This document shows, in pieces, positions 44,766 through 55,500 of a stretch of 64,000 bases of DNA; the first letter of the stretch is position 1; the number at the start of each line of letters is the position of its first letter. Origin of the DNA: Viscum album (taxonomy: Eukaryota > Streptophyta > Magnoliopsida > Santalales > Viscaceae); contig OY728165.1 of the NCBI GenBank assembly GCA_963277665.1, forward strand, positions 1,150,874,050 to 1,150,938,049, given 5' to 3'. The position numbers were made by a program, and so were the translations under genes. The notes below the pieces were generated by a model. The model was not told where the DNA came from. It was given only the letters and a program-made list of their open reading frames with translations, and ran no database searches.

Positions 44766-45164
44766 TCAGATACCTCTTAAACGATTATCGTCCTCGAGAA
44801 TCAAAACAAACCAGAAGGAAAGAGAGGGTCCAAAAAACCATCTTCGAAAGATACCTCTTAGGAGTGAACCCATGCTAACTAAAAACACTTCCCTGCCAAG
44901 AACCAAGCAACATACCACGCCAAACCGCCCGGTCATGCGGGTTTGGGGAGTTCCCCTCCCCCATGTCAAGATATTATCCGCTTTGGGCGGCACTGACTCG
45001 CCTGCACAGGTTTAATCGCATCCACCTTAATGCGTCTTGATTAGGGGTCGGGTTCCCTCTTCCCTTTAGCTGAGGCTTTTCACACATAACAGAGGAAAGA
45101 GACTAGTACATTTCATAGCCAAAAGTCAAACATTCTATCACAACAGGCACAAAAGGTACAAAGC
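44766..45164 (-). other. Element D 3' untranslated region
   Basis: This stretch lies between the end of pol and the 3' LTR and has no coding sequence. The minus strand next to the LTR reads AAGAGGTATCTGA, a poor polypurine tract. A C/T-rich run (purine-rich on the minus strand) at 44949-44964 is a better tract but lies about 185 bp away. Confidence 0.55.
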
Positions 45165-46650
45165 TCAAAACAACTCGGGGTATTGGGAACACATCTGTGC
45201 TTCCCTCTCCCACGTACTCTCTTCGAGGCCGCCATGTCTCCACAACACACGAACCAAGCCGATGGTTCGTCCACAGAGCACTTTCTCCTTGCGATCCTCG
45301 ATCCTGACTGGCCGTTCCTCGAAGGTCGCGTCTTCTCCCACATCTATCTCTCCCCAGTTGATGACATGAGAGTCATCATGTAAGTACTGACGAAGCTGAG
45401 AGACATGGAAGACGTCATGGACCCTCTCCAACTGAGGTGGTAGGGCCAGCTGATATGCCACCCCGCCAACTCGCCTCAGCACCTCGAAAGGTCCGATGAA
45501 CCTAGGGGAGAGCTTACTCCCCTTTCCGAACCTCTGCTGCCCCCCGTCGAGGGGAAACCTTCAAGAACACATGATCTCCCACCTCGAACTCCAAGGGCCT
45601 CCTCCGATGATCAGCATAAGATTTCTGCCGATCCTGAGCTGCTTTCATCCTCTCCCGCACTAGCTGGACTTTCTCCGTGGTGCTCTGCACTACTTCTAGT
45701 CCAAGAGTACCAGTATCACCAACCTCTGCCCAACATAAGGGTGAACGACATGGTCTTCTATACAAAGCCTCAAAAGGAGCCATGCCGATAGTAGAGTGGA
45801 AGCTGTTGTTGTAGGTAAACTCTACTAAAGGCAAGTGTCGTACCCATGATCCTCCGAAATCCAGAACACATGCTCGCAGGATGTCCTCCAATGTATGGAT
45901 AGTCCGCTCTGTCTGTCCATCAGTCTGAGGGTGAAAAGCAGTGCTAAGGCGTAGCTGGGTGCCAAAATCATGCTGTAACCCCTTCCAGACTCGTGAGGTG
46001 AACCGAGTGTCCCGATCTGAGACGATAGTCTTCAGAACTCCATGCAAACGCACCACCTCATCCACGTACCTCTGTGCTAAGGTACTCACAGGTCCTGACT
46101 CCTTGATAGCCAAGAAGTGAGAAGATTTTGTCAATCGATCCACCACTACCCAGATAGCATCATGCCCGCCCTGAGCTCTGGGTAGTCCTGTGACAAAGTC
46201 CATCGAGATGTCGTCCCACTTCCACTCGGGAACATCTAAAGGATGCAACAAACCACCAGGAACACGATGTTCAGCCTTCACCTGCTGACACACCTGGCAT
46301 TTAGCCACAAACTCTGCCACTGCCCGTTTCACCCCAGGCCACCAAAACTGTCCCCTCAGGCCTTGGTACATTTTCGAAACACCTGGATGTACTGCCAAGG
46401 CTGTGCTATGGAACTCACGAAGGACTTCATCACGCATCACCTCTGGAACAAACAACCTCCCATGAAAGAGCATCCAATGTCGGCTGTACTCCGACCATCC
46501 TTCCGGAGCGTTCCCCTGATCGACACGGTCCCGCAACACTTCCACCTTAGGATCTCCCCACTGAGACTCTTCCACTTGCTGCAACAAAGAGGACTGTACC
46601 GTCATCTGAAACAAGCAGCCTCTAGCACCTTCCACCCTTGCGTCCAAGGG
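45165..46650 (-). pseudogene. pol: Element D integrase and chromodomain-like tail
   Basis: The zinc module is [11 protein letters not shown] and CQVCQQ (HHCC intact). The core has [19 protein letters not shown] and DGQTERTIH with the D, D-35-E spacing exact. The GPY/F-type region starts [10 protein letters not shown]. There the frame is lost by a 1-base change in a G run at about 45536-45546, and the original frame stops at 45514. The other frame (45165-45482) carries [15 protein letters not shown] and [14 protein letters not shown], then the chromodomain-like [19 protein letters not shown]. Integrase with a chromodomain would direct insertion to heterochromatin, a known role in chromoviruses. 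Confidence 0.94.
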
Positions 46651-48402
46651 CAAGGCAGCCAACTCCCCCATCGCCTTCCAAGAATCAACAGATTCCCGAA
46701 CCACTTCCTGATGCGGCTTCCTGCTCAGGGCATCAGCCACAACGTTTCCCTTACCTTCAGTGTACGAGATCTCAAAGTCGTAGTCTTGGAGAAACTCGAC
46801 CCACCACCGTTGTCGCAAGTTCAAGTCACGCTGGGAGAAGATATAGCGCAAGCTCTTGTGATCGGTGAAGACCACAAAGCACTCCCCAAAGAAGTAATGT
46901 CTCCACAGCTTTAATGCGAACACTACTGCTGCAAGCTCCAAGTCATGGGTGGCATAGTTCCGCTCATGGGGGCGTAGCTGCCTGGACCCGTAAGAGATCA
47001 CCCCTTGTTGCTGCATCAATACGCACCCCAGGCCCTGTCCTGAAGCATCACAGAATACCTCATAGGTCATCCCTTCTTCTGGTAATCCCAACACTGGGGC
47101 ACTAACCAGATTTTCTTTTAGGTAGCCGAAGGATGACTCGCACTGCTCGCTCCACATGAAAACCTGGTCTTTCTTGGTCAAAACCGTCAAAGGGGCTGCT
47201 ACCCGGGAGAAGTTGGGTACGAATCTCCGGTAGTAGCCTGCCAGTCCGAGGAAACTTCGAACTTCCGCCAAATTCTTGGGTGCTTCCCAAGAAACAATTG
47301 CCTCAACCTTTGATGGGTCGACTGCTACTCCTTGCTCAGACACTACGTGTCCGAGGAAGTGCACTTCTCGTGCCCAGAAATTGCACTTTGACAACTTCCC
47401 TTAGAGCTGGTGCTGTCGGAGGACCTCCAAAACTGTCCTCAGGTGCTCTGCATGGTCCTCTTTTGACCTTGAATAGATCAGGATATCATCGATGAATACC
47501 ACCACAAACCGATCCAGGTACTCCCAAAAGATGGAGTTCATAAGCCCCATGAACACAGCCGGGGCGTTCGTAACACCAAAGGGCATGACCACGAACTCGA
47601 AGTGCCCATACCTGCACCTGAACGCCGTCTTCGGGACGTCGCTATCCTTCACCCTCAGCTGGTGGTACCCGGATCACAGGTCGATCTTCGAGAACCATCC
47701 TGCCCCCTTCAGCTGGTCGAAAAGATCATCTATCCTCGGAAGAGGGTAGCGATTCTTGATCGTTACCTGATTCAGCCTCCTGTAATCGATACACAACCTG
47801 AGGCCACCATCCGCCTTCCTTGCGAACAAGACTGGAGCGCCCCATGGTGACGCACTCGGACGGATATAACCCCTCTTCATCAGATCGTCAATCTGTATCT
47901 GCAACTCTCGTAGCTCCGAAGGTGCCATCCGATAAGGAGCCATCGAGATCGGACGAGCGTCTGGTTGTAGGTCTATCCCGAACTTGATATCGCGTCGAGG
48001 GGGTAGAGTCGTCACCTCCTCAGGAAAGACGTCCATAAACTCGTGGAAGATCTCTGGCACTTCCACCATCTCAGCATCTACTGATTCCACTGTCATCTCG
48101 GTCAAAAAGGAGAGGAGAGGTTCCTCCCTACTGTTTCCCTTCGGACTGCTCTGCTCACCGGTGAAGGTATCACGCTGGCCGTCCAAACCTGAGAACTCCA
48201 CCCTCCTTCGGAAACAGTCGATGACGGCGCACACAGAAAATAGCCAGTCGATGCCTAGGATGACATCGTACGGCTGAGTCTGTAGTAGAAGGATATCCCT
48301 AACCGACTGATGTGGCCCTAACATCAGTCTACATCCCCGACAAATGAACAGCAAGTCGGTCTGACCTCCAACTGGTGTGCTCAACACCAGGGGAACTGGA
48401 AG
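46651..48402 (-). pseudogene. pol: Element D reverse transcriptase and RNase H
   Basis: The reverse transcriptase begins about [18 protein letters not shown] and has [52 protein letters not shown], then WFSKIDL followed by TGA (47674-47676) where Arg is almost invariant. It resumes with SGYHQLR and [14 protein letters not shown] (catalytic Asp pair intact). A TAA (47401-47403) follows HQL. RNase H has [39 protein letters not shown] and [10 protein letters not shown] with all catalytic residues. Confidence 0.95.
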
Positions 48403-48795
48403 TCACTCGCCATCTAGACCCAATGCACAGGCTAGACTGGGTGCAACAAAGGAGTGCGAAGCTCCGGTATCGAACAAAGCATAAGAAAGAGTGCTAAACA
48501 CATTGATCGTACCTCGAACAACCTCTGGCCCTGCTGGAACTGTTGCCTCAGCGGCGTGTAACTGTCCACGCCCAGCTCCCCTGCCCCTCGGCTGTCGGCC
48601 ACCTCCCCGACCACACCCTGGTCGAGGTCCCTGGGGAGCGCCCTGAGGTCGGCCTCCTCCTCCAATGTCTGCCTGCGGAGGAGCGGGAGCTCGCTGTCCC
48701 TGCTGTTGCTGCTGGAAGGGTCTGGCTGGAAACTGCTGCTGCGGCGGATGCTGGGGATGACTGCCACTACTGTACTGCACCCGATCGGGGCACTA
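48403..48795 (-). pseudogene. pol: Element D protease
   Basis: The Gln/Pro/Gly-rich linker is followed by the aspartic protease motif ALFDTGASHSFV at about 48450-48490. A TGA at 48403-48405 (in GLDGE.LPVP) breaks the frame after the first half. The second half, with ILGIDWLF, continues at 48387. CGA to TGA would explain it. Confidence 0.9.
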
Positions 48796-49626
48796 ACTTC
48801 GGAGATGTCCAGGGCTCCCGCAGATGAAGCACCGTGGTCCCGAGCCTGAAGTAAAAGAACGTGGGCCAGGGGATCGAAACTGAAACTGCTGCGGTCTGCT
48901 CCCTGTAGGTCGGAACCTGGAGGGCCCCGATGCTGGAGGCCTGGTGCTGACGACCTTCCCCTTCGATGGTCCCAGCTGGATCCCTTCTCGTGACACTCCG
49001 CCCCGAGCATGCATCCTTTCCACCACTTTGGCCTTCTTCTGGACCTCTAAGTATGTCGGAAGGGTAAAGGGGGTAACAACATACTGGAGGGAGGGTCGGA
49101 GTGCCTCCTCCAAACGTCTTTCCCGAGACTCCTCATCGGGAAAGAGGTCCGGAGCAAAACGTAGGAGGTCCTTGAACTTGATTCCAAGTTCCCTCACGGA
49201 TATGTTCCCCTGCTGGAGGGAGAGTAGCTCCTGCCTCTTCTCCGCCTTCATCGTCGAGGAGAGGAACTCCGCCCGGAACTCCTTATCGAAGTCCGCCCAA
49301 GAAACCTCAGACTCATTCCTACTCCCCAGGTGAAGCATCCACCACTGACGTGCCGCTCCTCGCATCTGGCTAACAGCCAGAGGAACCCAGTACTCGGTCG
49401 GGGACCGAATCAGGCCGAAGGCTATGACTAACTCCTATAGCCAGCCTTCCGTCTTTATATCGGAGGTGCTGCCCTCATACTTCTCGAGGGCCTGTCGCTG
49501 GAAGGCACAAAGAGTCTTCTGCCACTGGTCGTCCTCTTCCTCTCGACCAGCTCTCTGCCGATTGGCCAAAGCAGTCTCGGGGGCCTCGATCGCCTGTACC
49601 ACACGTGGTCGCCTTCCAGGTTCCAT
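48793..49626 (-). pseudogene. gag: Element D gag
   Basis: The start is the ATG at 49626 (MEPGRRPRVV). A TAG at 49435-49437 lies in the conserved stretch before AVSQMRGAARQWW. The Retrotrans_gag domain follows: VSWADFDKEFRAEF, LLSLQQGNISVREL, FKDLLRFAPDLFPDEE. The zinc knuckle CFICGSPGHLRS is cut by TAG at 48793-48795, the codon just before the last Cys of the CCHC motif. The frame then continues into the protease, so gag and pol are a single frame as in Tekay elements. Confidence 0.92.
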
Positions 49627-49988
49627 GGCTGCAAGGTAACAAGGAAAGCCTAAGCCCAAGTAGTGCAAAGAAAATCGTTCTTAAAACTTATTAAGATTTA
49701 ATTTATTCTTAATTCCCAAGACATCCCAAAAACACAAGAACACAAGTCATTTATGATGCATGTACCTTTCCTAGGGTCTCTACCCTGCAATCAGTGTGGC
49801 CTCACTTGGTCGTTCGGTGGGTCCAGAGTCCTTGCATCGGATCACGGGTGCCCTAAAATCCCGTGTCCTAGCCGGTCTTCCCTGGCCTAATTCACACACC
49901 AAGGTCATCCAACGCTGTTTCCTTACCATCCCATGAAATCCTTACTGTGCCTAACTCCAGACTCCGTCCTATCTCTGAACCATCAACT
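49627..49988 (-). other. Element D leader between primer site and gag
   Basis: This is 362 bp of non-coding leader. No tRNA-like or riboswitch-like structure is evident. Confidence 0.6.
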
Positions 49989-50000
49989 CCTTTGATACCA
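49989..50000 (-). other. Primer-binding site of element D
   Basis: The minus strand reads TGGTATCAAAGG three bases after the 5' LTR end. It fits initiator tRNA-Met (TGGTATCAGAG) with one mismatch. Confidence 0.85.
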
Positions 50001-52191
50001 TTCTGTCACGACCCGCCTTCACCAAAAGGAGGGAAGGGTCAGCAGATTGCCAGGCCCTTCCTTCTTTAAGTTGAAGGAGGGATAATGACCCCCGAAACCC
50101 GCCTTCAATAGGTCCCGGAGTGGCGACTAGCACCAAGGGTATAGGATATCCTCGCAAATGGAAGGCATTACCCTTTTCATTTTATAGGATCGAAAGATAA
50201 GGAGGAGAAAACCCGACAACACCAAGGTAGAAAGAAAAGTAAAGCCAAAAGTAACCCATTCCCACATGCATGTTTCAAAAGTGAAAGCCACAAAGTGAAA
50301 AAAGGTGACTACAAGGTAAGTACCAAAAGAAAAAGAGAAACAACTGAAACTGCTCCAAAAGTCCGAGCTAGTAAGGTCCTGCGTGATCCCCGAAGTCCTC
50401 CTGGAAACCTGAAAGCAGTTTTATATACGTAGGGTGAGCATACAAGTACACTCAGTAGGGAAAACCAAGACTCTCGTGCACAAGTGGGGGAATGTACTAA
50501 AGTCCCGTGAGAAAAGAGTAAACCAAACAACTAACAAGGCAAACTATCCATCCCAGGCCTCACCAAGGCTCACTCCCCAAATAACGCAAGTCAAGTAATA
50601 TATATAATAAGAGCACATCGATGTTTGGGTACCCCGCGCCACTTTACCACTGGTTATTGAGACATCCTACGCATCGGACCAATCCCACCATTCTCACCGC
50701 AGTCCCACTGCCACACCCGCCCGCACACACCTGGGCCTCAACCACACGCAGTCCCACTGCCGAAAACCCGCCCGCACACACCTGGGCCTCAACCGCACGC
50801 AGTCCCACTGCTGAAAACCCGCCCGCACACACCTGGGCCTCAACTGTCTCACGTAACCACGCCTGAAGACACCTGGGCTAGAGGATCAACTGTCACGCCC
50901 AAAACACCTGGGCCTCATCCCGAAGACACTTGGGAAACCACCTTCCGCACACACCTGGCCAACCACCACAACGCTCGCCCGATGGTTCTTGGGCTAATAA
51001 TGGACTTCAGGCCATCACAGCCTGCCCGAAGATACTTGGGCTATCCGGGAAAGGGAGCAGAAAAAGAGCTAATAACCATCCACTAAGGATAGTGTTGGGA
51101 AAAACACCCTTCCCCCATAAATTGGGGTGTTCGGCACTGAGTGCTCAACTTGGGTGGGGCACGAATAAGAAACACAAAGCTACAAGTATAGATATAGGTA
51201 ACAAACACTCACCCAAAGCTTAGGTTTTCCTAGCCAACCTACCGAACACAAGACCACTGCACCCAAGTCACAGTTCACGACCCTTGCCCACAAAACCATT
51301 TGTCCCATTCTTGTTTCACGTTCAGTCAAAATGTTAAATTAATTTTAAGCACTACTGGGAAACTACCATAAGAATAACCCAGGAAAGCATCAAAAGCAAG
51401 GATAAACCAAAACACTCACACCCGGTTCTGTTAACAGAGGATCTCTCCCCAATTTGTGATATTTTAAGTAACCACCCGGATTTAAAACTCACAACCACCG
51501 AGTCCATACCAACAAGAGATCCCATCCCCCAAATTCACACAGCCTCTGAGAGTATAAAAAGAACAGGGGATCCCATCCCCTCCCACATTTCCAACAATCG
51601 GCCTGAAGGGAAAACAACCAACTACTGCTACCAGCACAAGTCAGGGATTTTCAGGTTTAAACGACTTAACACACTCCATGATTTCAAAATTCCGTGTGTT
51701 CTCACCGGAAGTTATCACAGAAGGGTTGATCCTGGTGCTTTCAATTATTCAGCTGGATATACGTGATTAACCAATTTCACAGTAGGAGTTCACAATTTCA
51801 GCAACCCATTTAAAACATCACGAAGGGATTCATCAGCGCACATACAACGACCACCAACGACCTCAATTTCCAGAAGAATATAAACCAGCACAAATCAAAA
51901 AGGATAAGCACAAGATAAAGCATAAGCAATGATCACAACCCCTTCCCCTTCTTTCTTTAGAACTTCGTTTATTATCTTCATCAAGGTTTGGTTCAACCAA
52001 TTCCATAGGAACAAAAATAACGCCCACCCCGCATGATACACAAAGGTAAGAGACGAGAGAAATTCCCTACTTGTTGATAGATGATCGACGTTTAGGTCGG
52101 GGGCGCAGAACATCACGGATAACGACGCGGCGGTCCCGATGCACCAGAAGAGCCACGATCGAAGAAGGGGAAAACCACGGCCTAACCCTTA

Positions 52192-52199
52192 ATTTATAA
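52192..52199 (-). promoter_or_regulatory. TATA box in 5' LTR of D
   Basis: The minus strand reads TTATAAAT, conserved in the 3' LTR. It lies about 390 bp from the LTR start, downstream of TGACGTCA and the 13-bp array. Confidence 0.55.
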
Positions 52200-52445
52200 G
52201 ATCCAGGGACGGTTAAGGTGAAAACGGGAAACCGCGTAAGACGTGGAAGTCGTGGGTTGACCACGCGGCTTGACCCATCATTAAAGGTGCTGGGTGGTTT
52301 AAACCGACTCATGAATTAATGAAGCATTTAATTAAATCTTTTGTGCGCGTTTCGGGTTTTCAAGACATTTTTAACGAGGCAGAATAGGGTTTAAAACCCT
52401 ATTTGCGAAAAAGGAGCGTTACTGGAACAACTTGGCAAGGTCGGG

Positions 52446-52453
52446 TGACGTCA
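52446..52453 (-). promoter_or_regulatory. TGACGTCA site in 5' LTR of D
   Basis: This is a perfect 8-bp palindrome with a TGACG core, the type bound by plant TGA/bZIP factors. It is identical at 44521-44528 in the other LTR. Function is inferred from the motif and its position upstream of the TATA box. Confidence 0.5.
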
Positions 52454-52465
52454 GCCGGTTCCGCC

Positions 52466-52529
52466 GATTGGTCGCACCGATCGGTCTCACCGATCGGTCG
52501 CACCGATCGGTCTCACCGATCCGTACACC
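52466..52529 (-). repeat. 13-bp array in 5' LTR of D (5 units)
   Basis: Four 13-bp units and one 12-bp unit of the GATCGGTCTCACC type. The other LTR has 13 units. Confidence 0.95.
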
Positions 52530-52583
52530 TTAAGGATTCGGATTTTGGCAAAGGAAGGGACCAAGGGGGTCTGGGTCATCACA

Positions 52584-52588
52584 AAGCA
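52584..52588 (-). repeat. Target-site duplication of element D, right copy (AAGCA)
   Basis: It is identical to 42124-42128. The homologous site in the left LTR of X contains a single AAGCA (about 3710-3714). Confidence 0.92.
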
Positions 52589-54418
52589 TTTTATAATTAC
52601 ATTTATTATAGTTGAGGACTTTAAAGGGGACCCTACCTCAGGGTAGAACCATTTCAAAACTAATCAGCTTGATATACGGAGGCAAATAATCCACAAATGG
52701 TATAAAATCATATGTGCACACACCTTCATATATATATATATATATACATATATATATCTTTGTGTGTGTGTGTGCACGTGAGTGCGTTGTATATAGCAAT
52801 GAGTAAAAATTCACCAAATGAGTAATAAGAGACCATAACCAGTGCAGCATGGTATATGCACCTACCTCTATATAACAGGGACTCAGATAAAATATCAAAC
52901 TCCCAAATAGATGGTTTAAAAACAAATACCGTTATAAATTATAACCTTCAAAACAATGTTGATGATCCAAATCTGCCCGAACTGCCTCGCCTTCAGCGGC
53001 GGTTACTAGAATGCGGACCAACGGGTCCCAAGAGCCCCATTGCACAACCATAGAACCAAATAAAATAGAAACCCAATTAAACCCGAAAGGTAGGGTTTTG
53101 GCCATGAAAAGTAGGTAATAAAGGAGTCAAATGGCCGATGTGAATAACTAAATAAACACAGATGGACTCACCTCGACAAGACAACCAATATTCATGAAGA
53201 GTCCAAGATGAATCACTATGCGCAATGAAGCGTTCGAGAGAGGGGGTGGTGCACCACAGGTTCTGCTCAAGAGCGCTTCACATTACTACAGGGGGTACAA
53301 ACGATGTAGGAGGTCATGACCATGGAGGTTCTATAGTGAGATCATCAAAGGCGAGGGCTCACACTCTAAGAGATCCATACGAGGAGGGTCGAGCGGAAAA
53401 GGCCAAACGGGTATGTCATGCTTAGGGATAGAGGGGTGGGGGGGGGGGGGGCGTCACGCCTATTGTGTATGGGAAATGAAGGATAAGCCCTTATTTTTCT
53501 TAAAAAAAATAAAACACCCATTATTATTACTTATAATAATAATAATAACCATAATTAATTTTTATTAATTTATTAATTTGCATTTTTGATAATAATAATA
53601 GTTATAAGCAATAAGGATAGTCATGGAATTATTATTATTACACCCTTTCATCTATTCCTTAAAAACGAAAACCCCCAAATCAATTATTATTATTATTTAT
53701 AATAATAATAACACGCATAATTAATTACCATTATTAATAAAAATTATAACCCTCCTAACCCATAATAATAATAACCTCCATATAATTATTATTCCAACAT
53801 TTGATAAACCCTACACTTCCATTTAATAACAACATATATTCATTAATTCCAAAACTCATAATTTAATTAAAATAATCTTCAATAAATCTCAAACTTCTCT
53901 TTCAAAAAATCGTTTTTTAGATACCCCAAGGCCACATTAATTTCTCATAACTATTACTCCCCCTTAATCATACAATTAAAATATTTTAACATAAATGTTA
54001 CACCCCATTAATCATGAAACTAAAATCTTTTAAAATGAAAATAATTCATGACACCATAATAATAATAACATTATTATTATTAACACATTATTATATTTAA
54101 AAAAATCTCTCATTTAATATTATTAAATTAAAATTAATTAAATATTAAACAGGGTAAGCTGCACGGGTTGGACCACAACCATGCGCAGCCCATGGAGATC
54201 CATTAAAGTGGACTTTTTCTAATCTGGTGTTCCTAAGACTTTTTAGAACACCTGTGAAAATTATCAGGTATTTAACCAAGTCCAAAAAAAACATCTTTAT
54301 GTGTTCTAACAATTGTAATAATGTTCAAGAAATCAGTTTAAAACCGATCCGTTGAAAAACATAATTTTTTTTGAAATCCTTCTTAACTTTAAACCAGTTA
54401 AAAACACAAGTATTTACA
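52584..54418 (-). repeat. 5' LTR of element X, right piece
   Basis: It aligns with 3710-5551 in the same order of landmarks, including the TA/TG microsatellite (52727-52780), poly-G (53438-53451) and the ATT/AAT domain (53515-54150). It ends AAGTATTTACA, matching GGATGTTACA of the left copy. No genes. The short plus-strand frames at 52856 and 53225 are not kept open in the other copy. Confidence 0.78.
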
Positions 54419-55500
54419 CTATTATAAATATACACATAATTTGGAAAAGGTAAAAAGAATAAATTAATGAGGAAACACATATAAAGTTCCTAGAAACTGA
54501 GATCCTTGAAATTTGAAATTTATTAAATGATTCGTGGGAAAACACTTCGTAGTTAAATATAGGGAAACCCTCCAATGAAAAATAAAAAAAACCTTTAGCG
54601 ATAATCATATATAGTAAAACCGTTTAGATTCCATGCAAGATTAATAATCCTTATGATTACAACCTATATAGAGGCCAATCCTGTTGATGCAACCCCATAA
54701 GGAGAACCTCATTATGGTCGACCATATAGAGGATTACCATGTAGTGTCCGAACACATGTAGGATAACAAAAGATATAATGATATTAAATTTTCAGTCCCT
54801 ATTGATACAACCATATGGGGTGAACATACTAATCCAAGCCAACCTCATGGATGTGGCGCTATCCCATGGAGGATAAGCACACTATACAAAATTCAGTCCA
54901 TGAGGTGATCATTGGGATACCATATATTTGATCTACCTATCTTTTTAATATGGTTCCTCACATTTAGAATAATTTACATCCCTATGAAATCCTCATGAGG
55001 AAAATATTAATCGAAATACCTTCATGGATTTCTCCCAATAAGGTCTAAACCCCTCAAAGGCATAATAAAGCCTCATCTAAATACACCTGATGTTTAATAT
55101 AAGAGAATCAACACTAGTATAGACCCTTTATATGTTGAATAATATTCATAATTGTTTTTTTTAATTTAATCTATTATTACGGGGAAACCTTCAGAGTTTT
55201 TATTTACCCATTTCCTAGATAATGAGGTACCATATCATTTAGATAGAGGCGGGAACTATAATTGTTAAATGATTGATTACCCCTATATTCAATGATAAAA
55301 TTTGAAAAGTGAATACCTCAATGAGTAAGAACATAGTTGTTCTTACAATATGCAATGAAATTCTAACTCTTTATCCCATTCTACCAATGAATTGGTAAGT
55401 AGAAGAGAGGATGTGATTCTACTTCAGGTATAATACTCAATATAGTTGATGGTTTCCTTACCATCAACGAGCCAAAGATTCTCACCCATGGGATCCTTAA
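54419..55500. repeat. Flanking sequence with degenerate repeats and hairpins
   Basis: GTTGATGCAACCCCATAAGG (about 54681) and ATTGATACAACCATATGGGG (about 54798) are diverged repeats about 117 bp apart, each followed by GGATAA-type blocks. A perfect 14-bp palindrome TATGGTCGACCATA is at 54713-54726. Two hairpins with 9-bp stems lie at 55325-55346 and 55445-55468. No coding sequence. The style recalls the transcribed part of a Del-type LTR but no terminus was found. Confidence 0.4.

Larger units (their letters stand above)
42129..52583 (-). mobile_element. Element D: Tekay/Del-like chromovirus (Ty3/gypsy)
   Basis: This is a 10.5-kb minus-sense element with LTRs of about 2.6 kb, a tRNA-Met-type primer site and AAGCA on both sides. 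gag-pol is read leftward from 49626 to 45165 as one frame until a single frameshift near the end. The C-terminal [19 protein letters not shown] is a chromodomain-like tail, typical of Del/Tekay chromoviruses. All catalytic residues of protease, reverse transcriptase, RNase H and integrase are still present. Five in-frame stops plus one frameshift inactivate it. Its GC content is clearly higher than that of the surrounding X sequence. Confidence 0.96.
50004..52583 (-). repeat. 5' LTR of element D
   Basis: This is 2580 bp, TGTCACGACC to GTCATCACA, the mate of 42129-44765. On the sense strand it runs from the AAGCA side: the 13-bp array 50-120 bp from the start, TGACGTCA, a TATA box about 390 bp in, then a long transcribed part with the CACCTGGG blocks. 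Confidence 0.96.

Noticed and set aside
44478..44878. Plus-strand frames rich in RSVSPIG-type repeats
   Set aside because: They are produced by the 13-bp DNA array in the D LTR. The other LTR has a different unit number, so the frame is not conserved.
46243..46914. Plus-strand 223-residue open frame
   Set aside because: It lies antisense to the conserved reverse transcriptase, RNase H and integrase region of D and shows no domain of its own.
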